A DNA stretch of 64,000 nucleotides from Loktanella sp. 5RATIMAR09 (GTDB taxonomy: Bacteria; Pseudomonadota; Alphaproteobacteria; Rhodobacterales; Rhodobacteraceae), in assembly GCF_001419985.1 (NCBI RefSeq), contig NZ_LJAL01000011.1, positions 1 to 64,000 of the forward strand, read 5' to 3'. Below are positions 31,991-40,467 of this stretch, in pieces. The notes under the pieces were generated by a model. The model did not search any database. It was not told the DNA's origin and worked only from the letters and a program-made list of their open reading frames with translations. Within the stretch, counting starts at the first letter, position 1, and every line of letters starts with the position of its first letter. The translations under genes were made by a program, and so were the position numbers.

Positions 31991-34054
31991 TCAGCGCAAA
32001 GCAGCCTCGTCCAGGACTGCCATCACGGCGGCCGTTGATAACACCTCTGATAGAATGATCCCATCAGGCGCATTTGGCCCATACACAATATTGAACGGAA
32101 TCCCAAAACGGTCATGAGACTCCAGATATCGCGAAATGGCGGGGTCGGAACGTGTCCAATCAGCTTGCATAGCGATGACATCGTTACCTTGAAGCCGGTC
32201 AAAAATAGGTGCGCGATCTAGGACCAATGCCTTGTTTGCCTTACAGGTCAGACACCAGTCTGCGGTAACATCGACGAAAACCGTCTTGCCTTGGGACACA
32301 AGGCGGGGGATCTCGCCACGGTCGAAGACGACCCAATCCTGATCAACCTGTTTCGCCTCTGCTGGCGAGGTCACGCTACCGGTCATGGCAAGACCGAAAA
32401 TCGCGATGACGGTGAGTGAGACAACTCGGGTCAAGCTACCAATCTTTGGAATAGCTGCAATCGCCACGAAAAGGGTCGCCAAGCCAAGCAAAAATGCTGC
32501 GGCCTGCACCCCCGCTACGCCGCTTAGGACCCACAATAACCAAGCCGCCGTTGCCGCTAAAAGCAAGCCCAGAACCCATTTGATAACAACCATCCAGCGT
32601 CCGGGCTTTGGCATCAGTCTGATCAAAACGGGCTTCCATGCAAAAAGCAGATAAGGCAGGGCGAGCCCAAGACCCAACGCAGTAAACACTACAATCACGT
32701 CAACGGGCTGCCCTGTTAGGGCAAAAGCAACAGCTGTGCCAAGGAAGGGTGCAGAGCACGGTGTGGCCAATACGGCTGCGAAAGCACCTGTGGCAAAGTC
32801 CCCGCCATATCCTTCGCGCCCGCCAGATCGCGCCAACCGCGTTTGCAATCCGGATGGCAATGAAATCTCGAATACGCCGAACAGATTTGCCGCAAAGACC
32901 GCGAGCACCAGAAACATGATCGTCAGGAATATTGGGCTTTGAAACTGCACACCCCAGCCCACGGTGATCCCAACGGATTGCAGTGCCAGAATTGTAGCCG
33001 AGAGCACCCACATGAAGGCCAAGACGCCAAGAGCTGACATCAGGAAGCCGTAGCGGATTTGTTGCGCAGGTTTGTCGGCTTGGTTCAACACTGACGTCAG
33101 CTTGATGGAAAGAACAGGCAGCACGCAGGGCATGACGTTCAAGATCAATCCACCGAGCAGCGCAAACATGGCGATTGTAATGATTTGAGACAGGTCGGGC
33201 CGACCCTCTGTCAGTGTGAAAGGTGCCTGCGGTACATCTTGCGACCAAGCTGGGTTTGCCGTGACAGAACGTGAGCCATCTGTCAGCGTTACCTGTACCA
33301 GTGGAACAACAGCATCGCGGGCGTAAAGGGGCAGCTTTGCCCATACTTCCGTTCCAGAACTATTGGTTCTGATATCAGGCTTACCAAAGGTGAAGCTAGG
33401 ACCCATTTCAGGAAAAACATCCGGCGCAACAAAGCGGTTCTCGGAACTGGCAGTCACATAAAGCGCATCATCGGTGATGACTGCTGTTTCGACAACGATG
33501 TCGCTTGCAGCAGGGTCCAAGGGAACCTTGCGCGCGTACTCAGTAATCAGATCACCCGCATTCAGGTCGATCCCGACTCCAGCGGGCAGTGAAAGGCTTA
33601 AGGTGAAATCATGTGGAACACAGATTTCGGAGCATGTCAGCAAGGTTACGCTCGCGTTTAACAGCGCCGGCTCACCGGCTTCTTGCAAATGAATCTGAAC
33701 AGGCAGGACAACCCGGTCGTGATAGCCGAAATTTTCGATGCCAAACGCGGTGAACCTCTCGGGGGCAGGCCATAGTATTTCTGCACTGGCAAGGTTCTGC
33801 GACCCATCCCAAGAAATTTGTGGTGGCAAACCAACCTCGCCCGGTGAGCGCCAGTATGCTTTCCAACCTTCCTCAAGTTTGAGGTCCAATCCAAGGGAAA
33901 GCGTCGTCGCATTGGGAGGAACCGCATTCTCCACCGAAATCAACCGCGCGGTTATAGCAGGGTTGGTGTAGGGTTCCGAGACCTCAGCCACTACCATGGA
34001 TGCCCAGAGGATACTCAGAACCGTGAATAAGAAATTTCGGCTGGCAGACAGCAT
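31991..34054 (-). CDS. scsB: ScsB/DsbD-type transmembrane thiol reductase
   Basis: 687 residues. The N-terminal periplasmic domain (residues 1-270) has CSEICVPHD. The central eight-helix domain carries the paired cysteines MPCVLPVLSIK and ATPCSAPFLG. The C-terminal thioredoxin domain has ADWCLTCKANK. The large N-terminal domain and sequence type fit ScsB (suppressor of copper sensitivity), which moves electrons from cytoplasmic thioredoxin to periplasmic ScsC-like partners. Two such partners are in the window (21628 and 35811). It is convergent with the synthase-like gene. Confidence 0.9.
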   Translation of the reverse strand: MLSASRNFLFTVLSILWASMVVAEVSEPYTNPAITARLISVENAVPPNATTLSLGLDLKLEEGWKAYWRSPGEVGLPPQISWDGSQNLASAEILWPAPERFTAFGIENFGYHDRVVLPVQIHLQEAGEPALLNASVTLLTCSEICVPHDFTLSLSLPAGVGIDLNAGDLITEYARKVPLDPAASDIVVETAVITDDALYVTASSENRFVAPDVFPEMGPSFTFGKPDIRTNSSGTEVWAKLPLYARDAVVPLVQVTLTDGSRSVTANPAWSQDVPQAPFTLTEGRPDLSQIITIAMFALLGGLILNVMPCVLPVLSIKLTSVLNQADKPAQQIRYGFLMSALGVLAFMWVLSATILALQSVGITVGWGVQFQSPIFLTIMFLVLAVFAANLFGVFEISLPSGLQTRLARSGGREGYGGDFATGAFAAVLATPCSAPFLGTAVAFALTGQPVDVIVVFTALGLGLALPYLLFAWKPVLIRLMPKPGRWMVVIKWVLGLLLAATAAWLLWVLSGVAGVQAAAFLLGLATLFVAIAAIPKIGSLTRVVSLTVIAIFGLAMTGSVTSPAEAKQVDQDWVVFDRGEIPRLVSQGKTVFVDVTADWCLTCKANKALVLDRAPIFDRLQGNDVIAMQADWTRSDPAISRYLESHDRFGIPFNIVYGPNAPDGIILSEVLSTAAVMAVLDEAALR

Positions 34055-34208
34055 TGATGTGCTCGCTCAGGTGATGTGATCAGTCCCAGTGATATACCTG
34101 TCGTCCTTCAATGAAGAGTTCAGAAATGTATCAAAATGTCTGACTGATGCGGCCTTTCGGCAGGGCTCTATCTATGCTTTTTAGGTGCTGATCGAACCCA
34201 AAAGGTAG

Positions 34209-35498
34209 ATGATGAACATCAATCGACGGCAGTTGCTTATTGGATTAAGTGCGGCAGCGCTGCCCCAGCCAATACTGGCGGCAGAAAGCAGCGTTATCTT
34301 ACGTCCTACAAGAGTGGGGTTGTCGGTCAACGGGCGCATGATCGAGATGCTGGGTTTCAACAACTCTGTCCCTGGTCCAGAAATCAGGCTGCCTCAAAAC
34401 GACACCCTATCGGCCCGCCTTGAGAACACGCTTGAGGAGGGGACCATGATCCATTGGCACGGTATCAGGCTTCCCAATACGATGGATGGCGTAAACGTCC
34501 TCACGCAGGACGCGGTCATACCGGGCGGCAGTTTTGACTACCGTTTCGCCGTGCCGGATGCAGGGACATTCTGGTATCACTCACATTATCTTTCCCTCGA
34601 CCAAGTCAGCCGCGGCATGTTTGGACCTTTGATTGTTGAAGAGCGTAACCCACCTGACGTCGATCAAGACATCACGATCCAGCTTTTAGATATTCTCACC
34701 GACGCAGAAGGCAATTTCGACCGTGCGTTTCATCCAGCTCACTACACGACAGAGGGGCGGCTTGGTGATGTCATGACGGCCTTTTCATCATCATCTCAGA
34801 CGCGTGTTGGTGAGCGATTGCGCCTGCGGTTGATCAATCCGTCAGTTGATCGGGTGTTCAAGATCGCACTCCAAGGGTTGTCCGGCGTGGTCGTCGCACT
34901 TGACGGCATGCCACTGGCGGAACCGCAGCTACTGAGCGAACTGGTCTTAGCGCCGGGGCAACGCGTCGATGTGATTGGAGATGTTGAAGCAGATGTTCAT
35001 GTTCTTGAGCAATCAGCATCCAAACCATTGTTGCTGACCAAGATCAGCCCATCCGGTTCCCGCGACGAAAGACAGACGGCATTCGCACCATTGCCACCAA
35101 ACTGCCTGCCGCAGCCCGGCCGTATCACGCAAAGCGTTGATCTTGTGATGCAAGGCGGGGCAGGGGGAAAACCACATGGCGGCTTTGGCAGTTGGGCCTT
35201 GAACGATGTAAGTGGCCTGCCGCGGCAGCCGATCATATCGGCAGGGCGTGGTGAAACAGTCCTTATTCGACTGCGCAATGACACTGCTTTTCCGCACGGT
35301 ATTCATCTACATGGGCATCATTTTTGGGAAACCGACGAAAGCCAAGCACCGACGGTCCTGCGCGACACGACGCTTGTTGAAGCAGGAGAAAGCCGAGAGA
35401 TACTCTGTGTCCTCGACAATCCCGGCGCATGGTTGATTCATTGTCATATGTTGAGCCATCAAGAAGACGGCATGGCCACCTGGTTGCTGGTCGCGTAG
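34209..35498 (+). CDS. Multicopper oxidase, copy 3
   Basis: 429 residues. A Tat signal (NRRQLLIGLSAAALPQPILA) leads to motifs IHWHGIRLPN, FWYHSHYLS, IHLHGHHFWE and LIHCHMLSHQEDGM. It is most similar to copy 1 in length and motif wording (NTMDGVNVLTQ versus NAMDGVSGLTQ), so the two may be paralogues. It lacks any Met-rich insert. The start is divergent from scsB, and the 154-bp gap has no clear CueR site. Confidence 0.92.
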   Translation: MMNINRRQLLIGLSAAALPQPILAAESSVILRPTRVGLSVNGRMIEMLGFNNSVPGPEIRLPQNDTLSARLENTLEEGTMIHWHGIRLPNTMDGVNVLTQDAVIPGGSFDYRFAVPDAGTFWYHSHYLSLDQVSRGMFGPLIVEERNPPDVDQDITIQLLDILTDAEGNFDRAFHPAHYTTEGRLGDVMTAFSSSSQTRVGERLRLRLINPSVDRVFKIALQGLSGVVVALDGMPLAEPQLLSELVLAPGQRVDVIGDVEADVHVLEQSASKPLLLTKISPSGSRDERQTAFAPLPPNCLPQPGRITQSVDLVMQGGAGGKPHGGFGSWALNDVSGLPRQPIISAGRGETVLIRLRNDTAFPHGIHLHGHHFWETDESQAPTVLRDTTLVEAGESREILCVLDNPGAWLIHCHMLSHQEDGMATWLLVA

Positions 35499-35516
35499 CC
35501 TCAGGATGATGTACGG

Positions 35517-35750
35517 CTAGTCTTTGGCGGCGATAGGAGTTTGCCAAATTGTGCTGACAAGCCGAGCAGACACTGGTTCGTCGAGAATGGCGGCAAATTC
35601 GCTGCGCGCTACCGCATTAGCCTCACACAGTTGTTGAAGTTGTGCGCGCGGATGAGGGTCTATCAACAAGGCTTTTTCGAACATTTCAGTCTCTGCTTCA
35701 GTCAACTCACCATCGAGGAAGGCGCTCAGTTGTTCACTGTTTCGCGTCAA
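35517..35750 (-). CDS. Anti-sigma-factor-like protein without zinc motif
   Basis: 77 residues with the N-terminal pattern EQLSAFLDGELTEAETEMFEKAL, typical of anti-sigma factors of the RsiW/ChrR class. The HxxxCxxC zinc motif and the usual membrane helix are absent; only one cysteine occurs. No sigma factor gene is nearby. It follows the DsbA-like gene by 60 bp on the same strand. It may be a truncated copy or a stand-alone binding protein. Confidence 0.6.
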   Translation of the reverse strand: MTRNSEQLSAFLDGELTEAETEMFEKALLIDPHPRAQLQQLCEANAVARSEFAAILDEPVSARLVSTIWQTPIAAKD

Positions 35751-35810
35751 TTCAATACCCCCGTGCTTAGCGTTCCTGTTTCATCCTGCGCCGGTATTTA
35801 GGGCTACAAT

Positions 35811-36596
35811 TCATGTATAATTGCACTGCTCAGCCCACCCTTCTTCGCGCTCCAACGCTATGATCCTCGTAATCATTGAATCGCTGACTTGACCCTGAAC
35901 CACCGTGCGCCCAACCACGAGGGCAGGCGTTCCCACCAGTGCCAGCGCGCGCGACAATGCGGCGCTGTTTTCCAATTCCTGAGAAACCGCTGTGCTATCG
36001 ATGTCTGCGAGCAATTGTTCCTCATCGATCTCTAGATCCTGGGATAATCGGGCCAAGTATTCCGGGTTTGCGACAAATGGCGTTTTCATCAGCCTTTCAT
36101 GAAACGCGACATATGCACCTTGTCGCTTAGCAGCCAGCGCTGCTTTTGCCGCAAGGCTGGACCCTTCGCCGAGTAAAGGAAGTTCATGCCATGCGACAGA
36201 TATTTCATTACCCTTGGACTTGACTAGATCTGCAAGGCGCTTTGTTTGGACCCTGCAAAACGGGCAGTAATAATCTGAAAATGAAGCAACGGGGACTTGC
36301 CCAGGTGTGAGGTTCAACTCACCATATAAAGCACGACAGACATTTTCACCGATCCGTGCGTCTGCCCGCAGCTTTGCTTCTTTGACGGAGTCAGAACCAG
36401 CATTACTCATCCCCACAAAAGGGTCAAAGGAACCGCCACTCGTCTCACCAGCAACGAATTTTCGAAAGCCAATCGGCCGATTCATATCTACGAACTGAAT
36501 TTCTTGTTGTATCAGGTTGGGTCCGTATTTGAGCGCAGTATACCCCGCCACAACGGCTGCTATCGTGATCAGAGTGCTGCGTTTTTTCTCGTCCAC
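35811..36596 (-). CDS. DsbA-family thiol oxidoreductase with membrane anchor
   Basis: 261 residues. One N-terminal helix (TLITIAAVVAGYTALKYG) anchors it. The thioredoxin domain has ASFSDYYCPFCRVQTKRL (CPFC) and a cis-proline LVGTPALVVG. It belongs to the DsbA/Com1-like family and is distinct from the ScsC-like protein at 21628. It would oxidise or shuffle periplasmic disulfides, with DsbB (38200) or ScsB as redox partner. It is transcribed divergently from the APC permease. Confidence 0.88.
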   Translation of the reverse strand: MDEKKRSTLITIAAVVAGYTALKYGPNLIQQEIQFVDMNRPIGFRKFVAGETSGGSFDPFVGMSNAGSDSVKEAKLRADARIGENVCRALYGELNLTPGQVPVASFSDYYCPFCRVQTKRLADLVKSKGNEISVAWHELPLLGEGSSLAAKAALAAKRQGAYVAFHERLMKTPFVANPEYLARLSQDLEIDEEQLLADIDSTAVSQELENSAALSRALALVGTPALVVGRTVVQGQVSDSMITRIIALEREEGWAEQCNYT

Positions 36597-36658
36597 AATG
36601 CCCCTTCCAACTGACCTAAGCGCCTTTTAATAGGCATTGGGAGGTCATGTGATCAACT

Positions 36659-36675
36659 TTACATATCAATACAAA
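36659..36675 (+). promoter_or_regulatory. Response-regulator box 3 (TTACATATCAATACAAA)
   Basis: It ends 88 bp before the APC permease start and points toward it. It is identical to box 2 in ten of the eleven defined positions TTACAWAT/TACAAA and close neighbours. Confidence 0.55.
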
Positions 36676-36763
36676 ACAGTCGGCTCGGCTGGGTTACGCC
36701 GGTTTTCTTTGGCTTCTAGGATAGAGCCTCTAAGCAATCAAAACTTAAAGCGAGTGGCGCAAA

Positions 36764-38092
36764 ATGGATCATGATCATTCAAACAATCCAACAAATGCTG
36801 ATCGCATAACCCTGAGTAGCGCGGTCGCGATGGGCACTGGCGTAATGATTGGGGCGGGCATCTTTGCACTGACGGGCCAAATCGCGCAACTTGCCGGACC
36901 AATCTTCCCTTTGGCTTTCGTTGTCGGCGCGATTGTGACCAGTTTCAGTGCCTACAGCTACGTCAAGATGTCAAACGCGTGGCCTTCGTCTGGTGGCATC
37001 GCGATGATACTGCAAAAGGCCTATGGACCGGCAGCAATAGCCGCGGCTGCGGCACTGTTGATGGCGATATCCATGGTGATCGCAGAGAGCCTTGTTGCAC
37101 GTACATTCGCAACTTACGTCTTGCGGCCATTTGAAATCTCTGATGGACCTCTGATCCCGGTGCTCGCAGTCGGCGTCATCGCCTTTGCCTTCATTGTGAA
37201 CAAGTTTGGAAGCCGGTCGGTTGGTGCGCTTTCACTGGTGATGGCATTTTTGAAGATCGGTGGTATCGCCTTGTTCGGCATTGCAGCGCTGTGGGCGGGC
37301 GGCTTCACTTTCACCTCTGAAACCGAAGCGTCATTCGATGGCGACGTAGTTGGATTTGTTGCGTCCGTCGCACTCGCTATTCTAGCCTTCAAGGGTTTCA
37401 CCACGATAACCAACAGCGGTGGAGAGATCGTGGACCCACATCGCAATGTCGGCCGAACCATCATGATCTCTATTGCTATTTGCGTCGTCGTGTACTTGCT
37501 CGTCGCGTTTGCAGTCGGTTCGAGCCTGACCATTGACGAAATCATTGCTGCAAAGGACTACTCGCTTGCCAAGGCGGCGGCACCTGTTTTAGGACAGACA
37601 GGTTTCTATTTCACTGTGGTTTTGGCTGCGGTCGCAACTGCCTCTGGCGTCCTGGCGAGCGTTTTCGCCGTGTCTCGCATGCTTACCATGCTCACTGACA
37701 TGGAAATGATCCCGCATCGCCATTTTGGAATGTCGGGCCCGGTCCAAAGCCATATGTTGGTGTATACCGTCGTCCTAGCATCAATCCTGGCGGTTTTCTT
37801 TGACTTGTCCCGTATCGCTTCGCTGGGCGCATTTTTCTATCTTGTAATGGACATGATCGTGCATTGGGGTGTTTGGCGGTTCATGCGCCACGAGATCAAG
37901 GCAAATGGATTGGTCGTTCTCACGGCATTGGTCCTGGATGCTGTTGTGCTCGCAGCGTTTACGACAATGAAGCTTAGGTCTGATCCAGCCATCGTGGCAA
38001 TCGCTGTCTTTTCAATCATCACGGTATTTGTGCTTCAAAGGATATACTTGTCTCGCTGGACCGCACCAGCGCATGAAGATGCGCATGCATGA
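36764..38092 (+). CDS. APC-family amino acid permease
   Basis: 442 residues with about twelve membrane helices and the glycine-rich first-helix signature AMGTGVMIGAGIFALTGQIA of APC transporters. The N-terminus is His-rich (MDHDHSNN), as is the tail (HEDAHA). Likely substrates are amino acids, but the family is broad. Presence before dsbB and with an upstream response-regulator box suggests it belongs to the envelope stress programme, perhaps supplying cysteine or another thiol precursor; that is speculation. Confidence 0.85.
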   Translation: MDHDHSNNPTNADRITLSSAVAMGTGVMIGAGIFALTGQIAQLAGPIFPLAFVVGAIVTSFSAYSYVKMSNAWPSSGGIAMILQKAYGPAAIAAAAALLMAISMVIAESLVARTFATYVLRPFEISDGPLIPVLAVGVIAFAFIVNKFGSRSVGALSLVMAFLKIGGIALFGIAALWAGGFTFTSETEASFDGDVVGFVASVALAILAFKGFTTITNSGGEIVDPHRNVGRTIMISIAICVVVYLLVAFAVGSSLTIDEIIAAKDYSLAKAAAPVLGQTGFYFTVVLAAVATASGVLASVFAVSRMLTMLTDMEMIPHRHFGMSGPVQSHMLVYTVVLASILAVFFDLSRIASLGAFFYLVMDMIVHWGVWRFMRHEIKANGLVVLTALVLDAVVLAAFTTMKLRSDPAIVAIAVFSIITVFVLQRIYLSRWTAPAHEDAHA

Positions 38093-38109
38093 TTACAAAT
38101 CGTTACAAA
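38093..38109 (+). promoter_or_regulatory. Response-regulator box 4 (TTACAAATCGTTACAAA)
   Basis: It begins directly after the permease stop codon and ends 90 bp before dsbB, pointing toward it. Near-identical TTACAAA units at 11-bp spacing show the direct-repeat nature most clearly. Confidence 0.62.
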
Positions 38110-38199
38110 ACTGTTTGTGGTCAGGGGGTTCGAGGCATGGACGATGTCACCTTTGTAAGCCATTTTCCACGTTGATCGCATTCACTTGAGAAATTCTTC

Positions 38200-38688
38200 A
38201 TGACAAACACACCGCACAACATTGCACTTCTGGCAGCGACAGGCTCGTTGCTCTTGCTCTCAGGCGCATGGATCTTTCAGGCATTGGGCTATGCTCCTTG
38301 TGCGATGTGTATCTGGCAGCGTTATCCCCATGGGTTCGCCATTCTATTGGGATTGATTGTCCTGTTTGGCCTACGGCACACAGTTATCTATCTCCTTGGC
38401 GCGGCGGCTGCGGCGACCACAGCTGGATTGGGCATTTACCACACCGGGGTCGAGCGCGACTGGTGGGAGGGACCAAGCACCTGTACTGGGTCAGGTTCAG
38501 ACATGTTCAACATGACTGCGGATCAACTGTTGTCGACGACGGAACCCTTGAACATGGTGTTATGCGACGAAGTGGTCTGGGAGTTTCTTACCCTTTCAAT
38601 GGCAAGTTGGAATACGATCTTCAGTGTTTTGATCATGGTCCTCTGGATTGCTGCAGCGTTGACAAACCGATCGCGAGCATTGGTCTGA
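38200..38688 (+). CDS. dsbB: DsbB-type quinone reductase of disulfide formation
   Basis: 162 residues, four membrane helices. The first cysteine pair is YAPCAMCIWQRYPH, with the arginine after the motif needed for quinone binding. The second periplasmic pair is in STCTGSG and VLCDEVV. DsbB reoxidises DsbA and passes electrons to ubiquinone. It starts an operon with a DUF2182 protein and lgt and has a response-regulator box upstream. Confidence 0.9.
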   Translation: MTNTPHNIALLAATGSLLLLSGAWIFQALGYAPCAMCIWQRYPHGFAILLGLIVLFGLRHTVIYLLGAAAAATTAGLGIYHTGVERDWWEGPSTCTGSGSDMFNMTADQLLSTTEPLNMVLCDEVVWEFLTLSMASWNTIFSVLIMVLWIAAALTNRSRALV

Positions 38689-38734
38689 AGAACAGTCCCG
38701 CGGTGCAGAGCCCACTCACAGACGGATACCACCT

Positions 38735-39439
38735 ATGCCGCAAGTAGCTCTTCGAAACACATTCTGGTTGGGATTCTTTGCCATCGTACTGTGGGCATGG
38801 TGGGTCATGTTCAACATGACGATCGCTCCAATGTCGATGATGCCTAGCAAGTATCTTGGTCTATTTTCGATGTGGGCGATCATGATGGCCGCAATGATGG
38901 GCCCAACTTTTGTGCCCACCATGCGGGCATATGAAGATTTGATCACCTCGGCGGATGGGACCAGATCAGGCTCCCTCGGGGTGGTCTTGGGTTTCTTTGT
39001 TGTATGGGTCGGCTTTGCCGGTTTGATTGCTTTCGCGCAGTATTGGCTGATCGAGGTTGGCGTACTGACCGCCATGGGACAGTCTGTCTCAAGTTATTTC
39101 TCGGCGGCGCTTTTGCTTTCGGCCGGTGTTTATCAGTTCACCGCGCTCAAGGACCGATGCTTAGATCATTGCCGGTCGCCAACATTTCAATTCCTCGCCC
39201 ACTGGCGGACGGGGTTTTCCGGTGGGGTCTATATGGGACTGCACCATGGCGCGTACTGCGTCGCTTGCTGCTGGGGCCTCATGGTCATTGGCTTTGTTGG
39301 TGGCGTCATGGATTTGCTTTGGATGGGTGGAGCGACGCTTCTGATGACTTTGGAGAAACTCCCACAGGTGGGACGGTACCTGACGCGGCCACTTGGCATC
39401 GGCCTTATCTTGTGGGGCGTCTTCACCCTCATTCAATAA
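38735..39439 (+). CDS. DUF2182 metal-binding membrane protein
   Basis: 234 residues with about six helices. The conserved block [13 protein letters not shown] and the following [16 protein letters not shown] are diagnostic for DUF2182, a family predicted to bind metal through Cys and His in the membrane. The N-terminal helix contains many methionines ([24 protein letters not shown]), favouring copper. It is 46 bp after dsbB, probably in one operon. No member's reaction is firmly known to me. Confidence 0.82.
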   Translation: MPQVALRNTFWLGFFAIVLWAWWVMFNMTIAPMSMMPSKYLGLFSMWAIMMAAMMGPTFVPTMRAYEDLITSADGTRSGSLGVVLGFFVVWVGFAGLIAFAQYWLIEVGVLTAMGQSVSSYFSAALLLSAGVYQFTALKDRCLDHCRSPTFQFLAHWRTGFSGGVYMGLHHGAYCVACCWGLMVIGFVGGVMDLLWMGGATLLMTLEKLPQVGRYLTRPLGIGLILWGVFTLIQ

Positions 39440-39500
39440 AGAGCGGCGACCGTCCGACAAGTGTTTTGGTACGCGCCGTATCCTTAAAAAAGAAAGACCA

Positions 39501-40415
39501 ATGATGATCGGTTATCTTCCTTTTCCCGATATCGGGACCGAAATATTTGCGATTGAGCTGGGTGGATTCCGACTTGCGCTGCGCTGGTATGCGCTTGCTT
39601 ACATCGTTGGTCTCTTTGTTGGTTGGCGCATTTGTGCAAGATCTATCAGCTGCGCAGATTTCTGGTCAAAGATCGGATCGCCGTTCTCAAAGCGCCAATT
39701 GGAAGACTTGTTCACCTGGATCGTCGCAGGCGTGATTATCGGTGGGCGGCTAGGGTTTGTGCTGTTTTACCAGCCAGAGTATTATCTCCAAAATCCCTTG
39801 GAAATCCTCATGGTCTGGCAAGGAGGCATGTCATTTCATGGCGGTTTTCTTGGCGTCGTTATCTCAACACTCATTTTCTGCCACCGTCAAGGTGTTGCGG
39901 TCTTGCCAACAGCGGATCTTTTGGCAATCGCTACACCACCCGGTCTTTTCTTGGGCCGCGTGGCGAATTTCACCAACAACGAATTGTGGGGTCGCCCAAC
40001 AGATGTGCCATGGGGGGTGGCATTCCCTGGTGAGTTGGCGCAAGCCTGTCCCGGTGTTGTTGGTGTTTGTGCGCGGCATCCGTCTCAGCTTTACGAAGCC
40101 ATTCTAGAGGGTTTGATACTCGGGGCATTACTGCTGTTTTTGGCTTGGCGGCGCGGTTGGTTGCGTTCTCCCGGGCGGCTCACTGGCGTGTTTTTGGTAG
40201 GCTATGGTGGCTCGCGCGTATTCGTAGAGTTTTTTCGGCAGCCTGACCTGCAATTTGTCACGTCTGATAATCCAATCGGTCACGCGCTGCACTTTGGCAA
40301 CTGGGGCATTACGATGGGACAAAGTCTCTCCCTCCCCATGATATTGGTCGGTCTAGCGTTGATCCTGTGGCCTGCGTTAAGACCAAGGAAAGAAGCTCTA
40401 CCGAAAAAGCCATGA
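39501..40415 (+). CDS. lgt: Prolipoprotein diacylglyceryl transferase
   Basis: 304 residues from ATG 39501. Seven helices with [25 protein letters not shown], the Lgt signature [20 protein letters not shown] and [12 protein letters not shown] are all present. Lgt attaches diacylglycerol to the lipobox cysteine of prolipoproteins. It is normally a single chromosomal essential gene, so this plasmid copy is probably a second one. Several lipoproteins of the window would be substrates. Confidence 0.93.
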   Translation: MMIGYLPFPDIGTEIFAIELGGFRLALRWYALAYIVGLFVGWRICARSISCADFWSKIGSPFSKRQLEDLFTWIVAGVIIGGRLGFVLFYQPEYYLQNPLEILMVWQGGMSFHGGFLGVVISTLIFCHRQGVAVLPTADLLAIATPPGLFLGRVANFTNNELWGRPTDVPWGVAFPGELAQACPGVVGVCARHPSQLYEAILEGLILGALLLFLAWRRGWLRSPGRLTGVFLVGYGGSRVFVEFFRQPDLQFVTSDNPIGHALHFGNWGITMGQSLSLPMILVGLALILWPALRPRKEALPKKP

Positions 40416-40443
40416 CTCACCTCAGTGCGATGTCTACAAAAGA

Positions 40444-40458
40444 CTTCGTTTTTCGAAG
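40444..40458 (-). terminator. Terminator-like hairpin after the PBP2 gene
   Basis: On the minus strand, CTTCG-AAAAA-CGAAG is followed by TCTTTTG. The stem is short (five pairs, symmetrical on both strands), so it may serve both converging genes lgt and the PBP2 gene. Confidence 0.4.
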
Positions 40459-40467
40459 CATAAAATG

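Noticed and set aside
34119..34137. TTCAGAAATGTATCAAAA as a response-regulator box before multicopper oxidase 3
   Set aside because: Both half-sites have transposed bases and the spacing is one longer; too degenerate to count.
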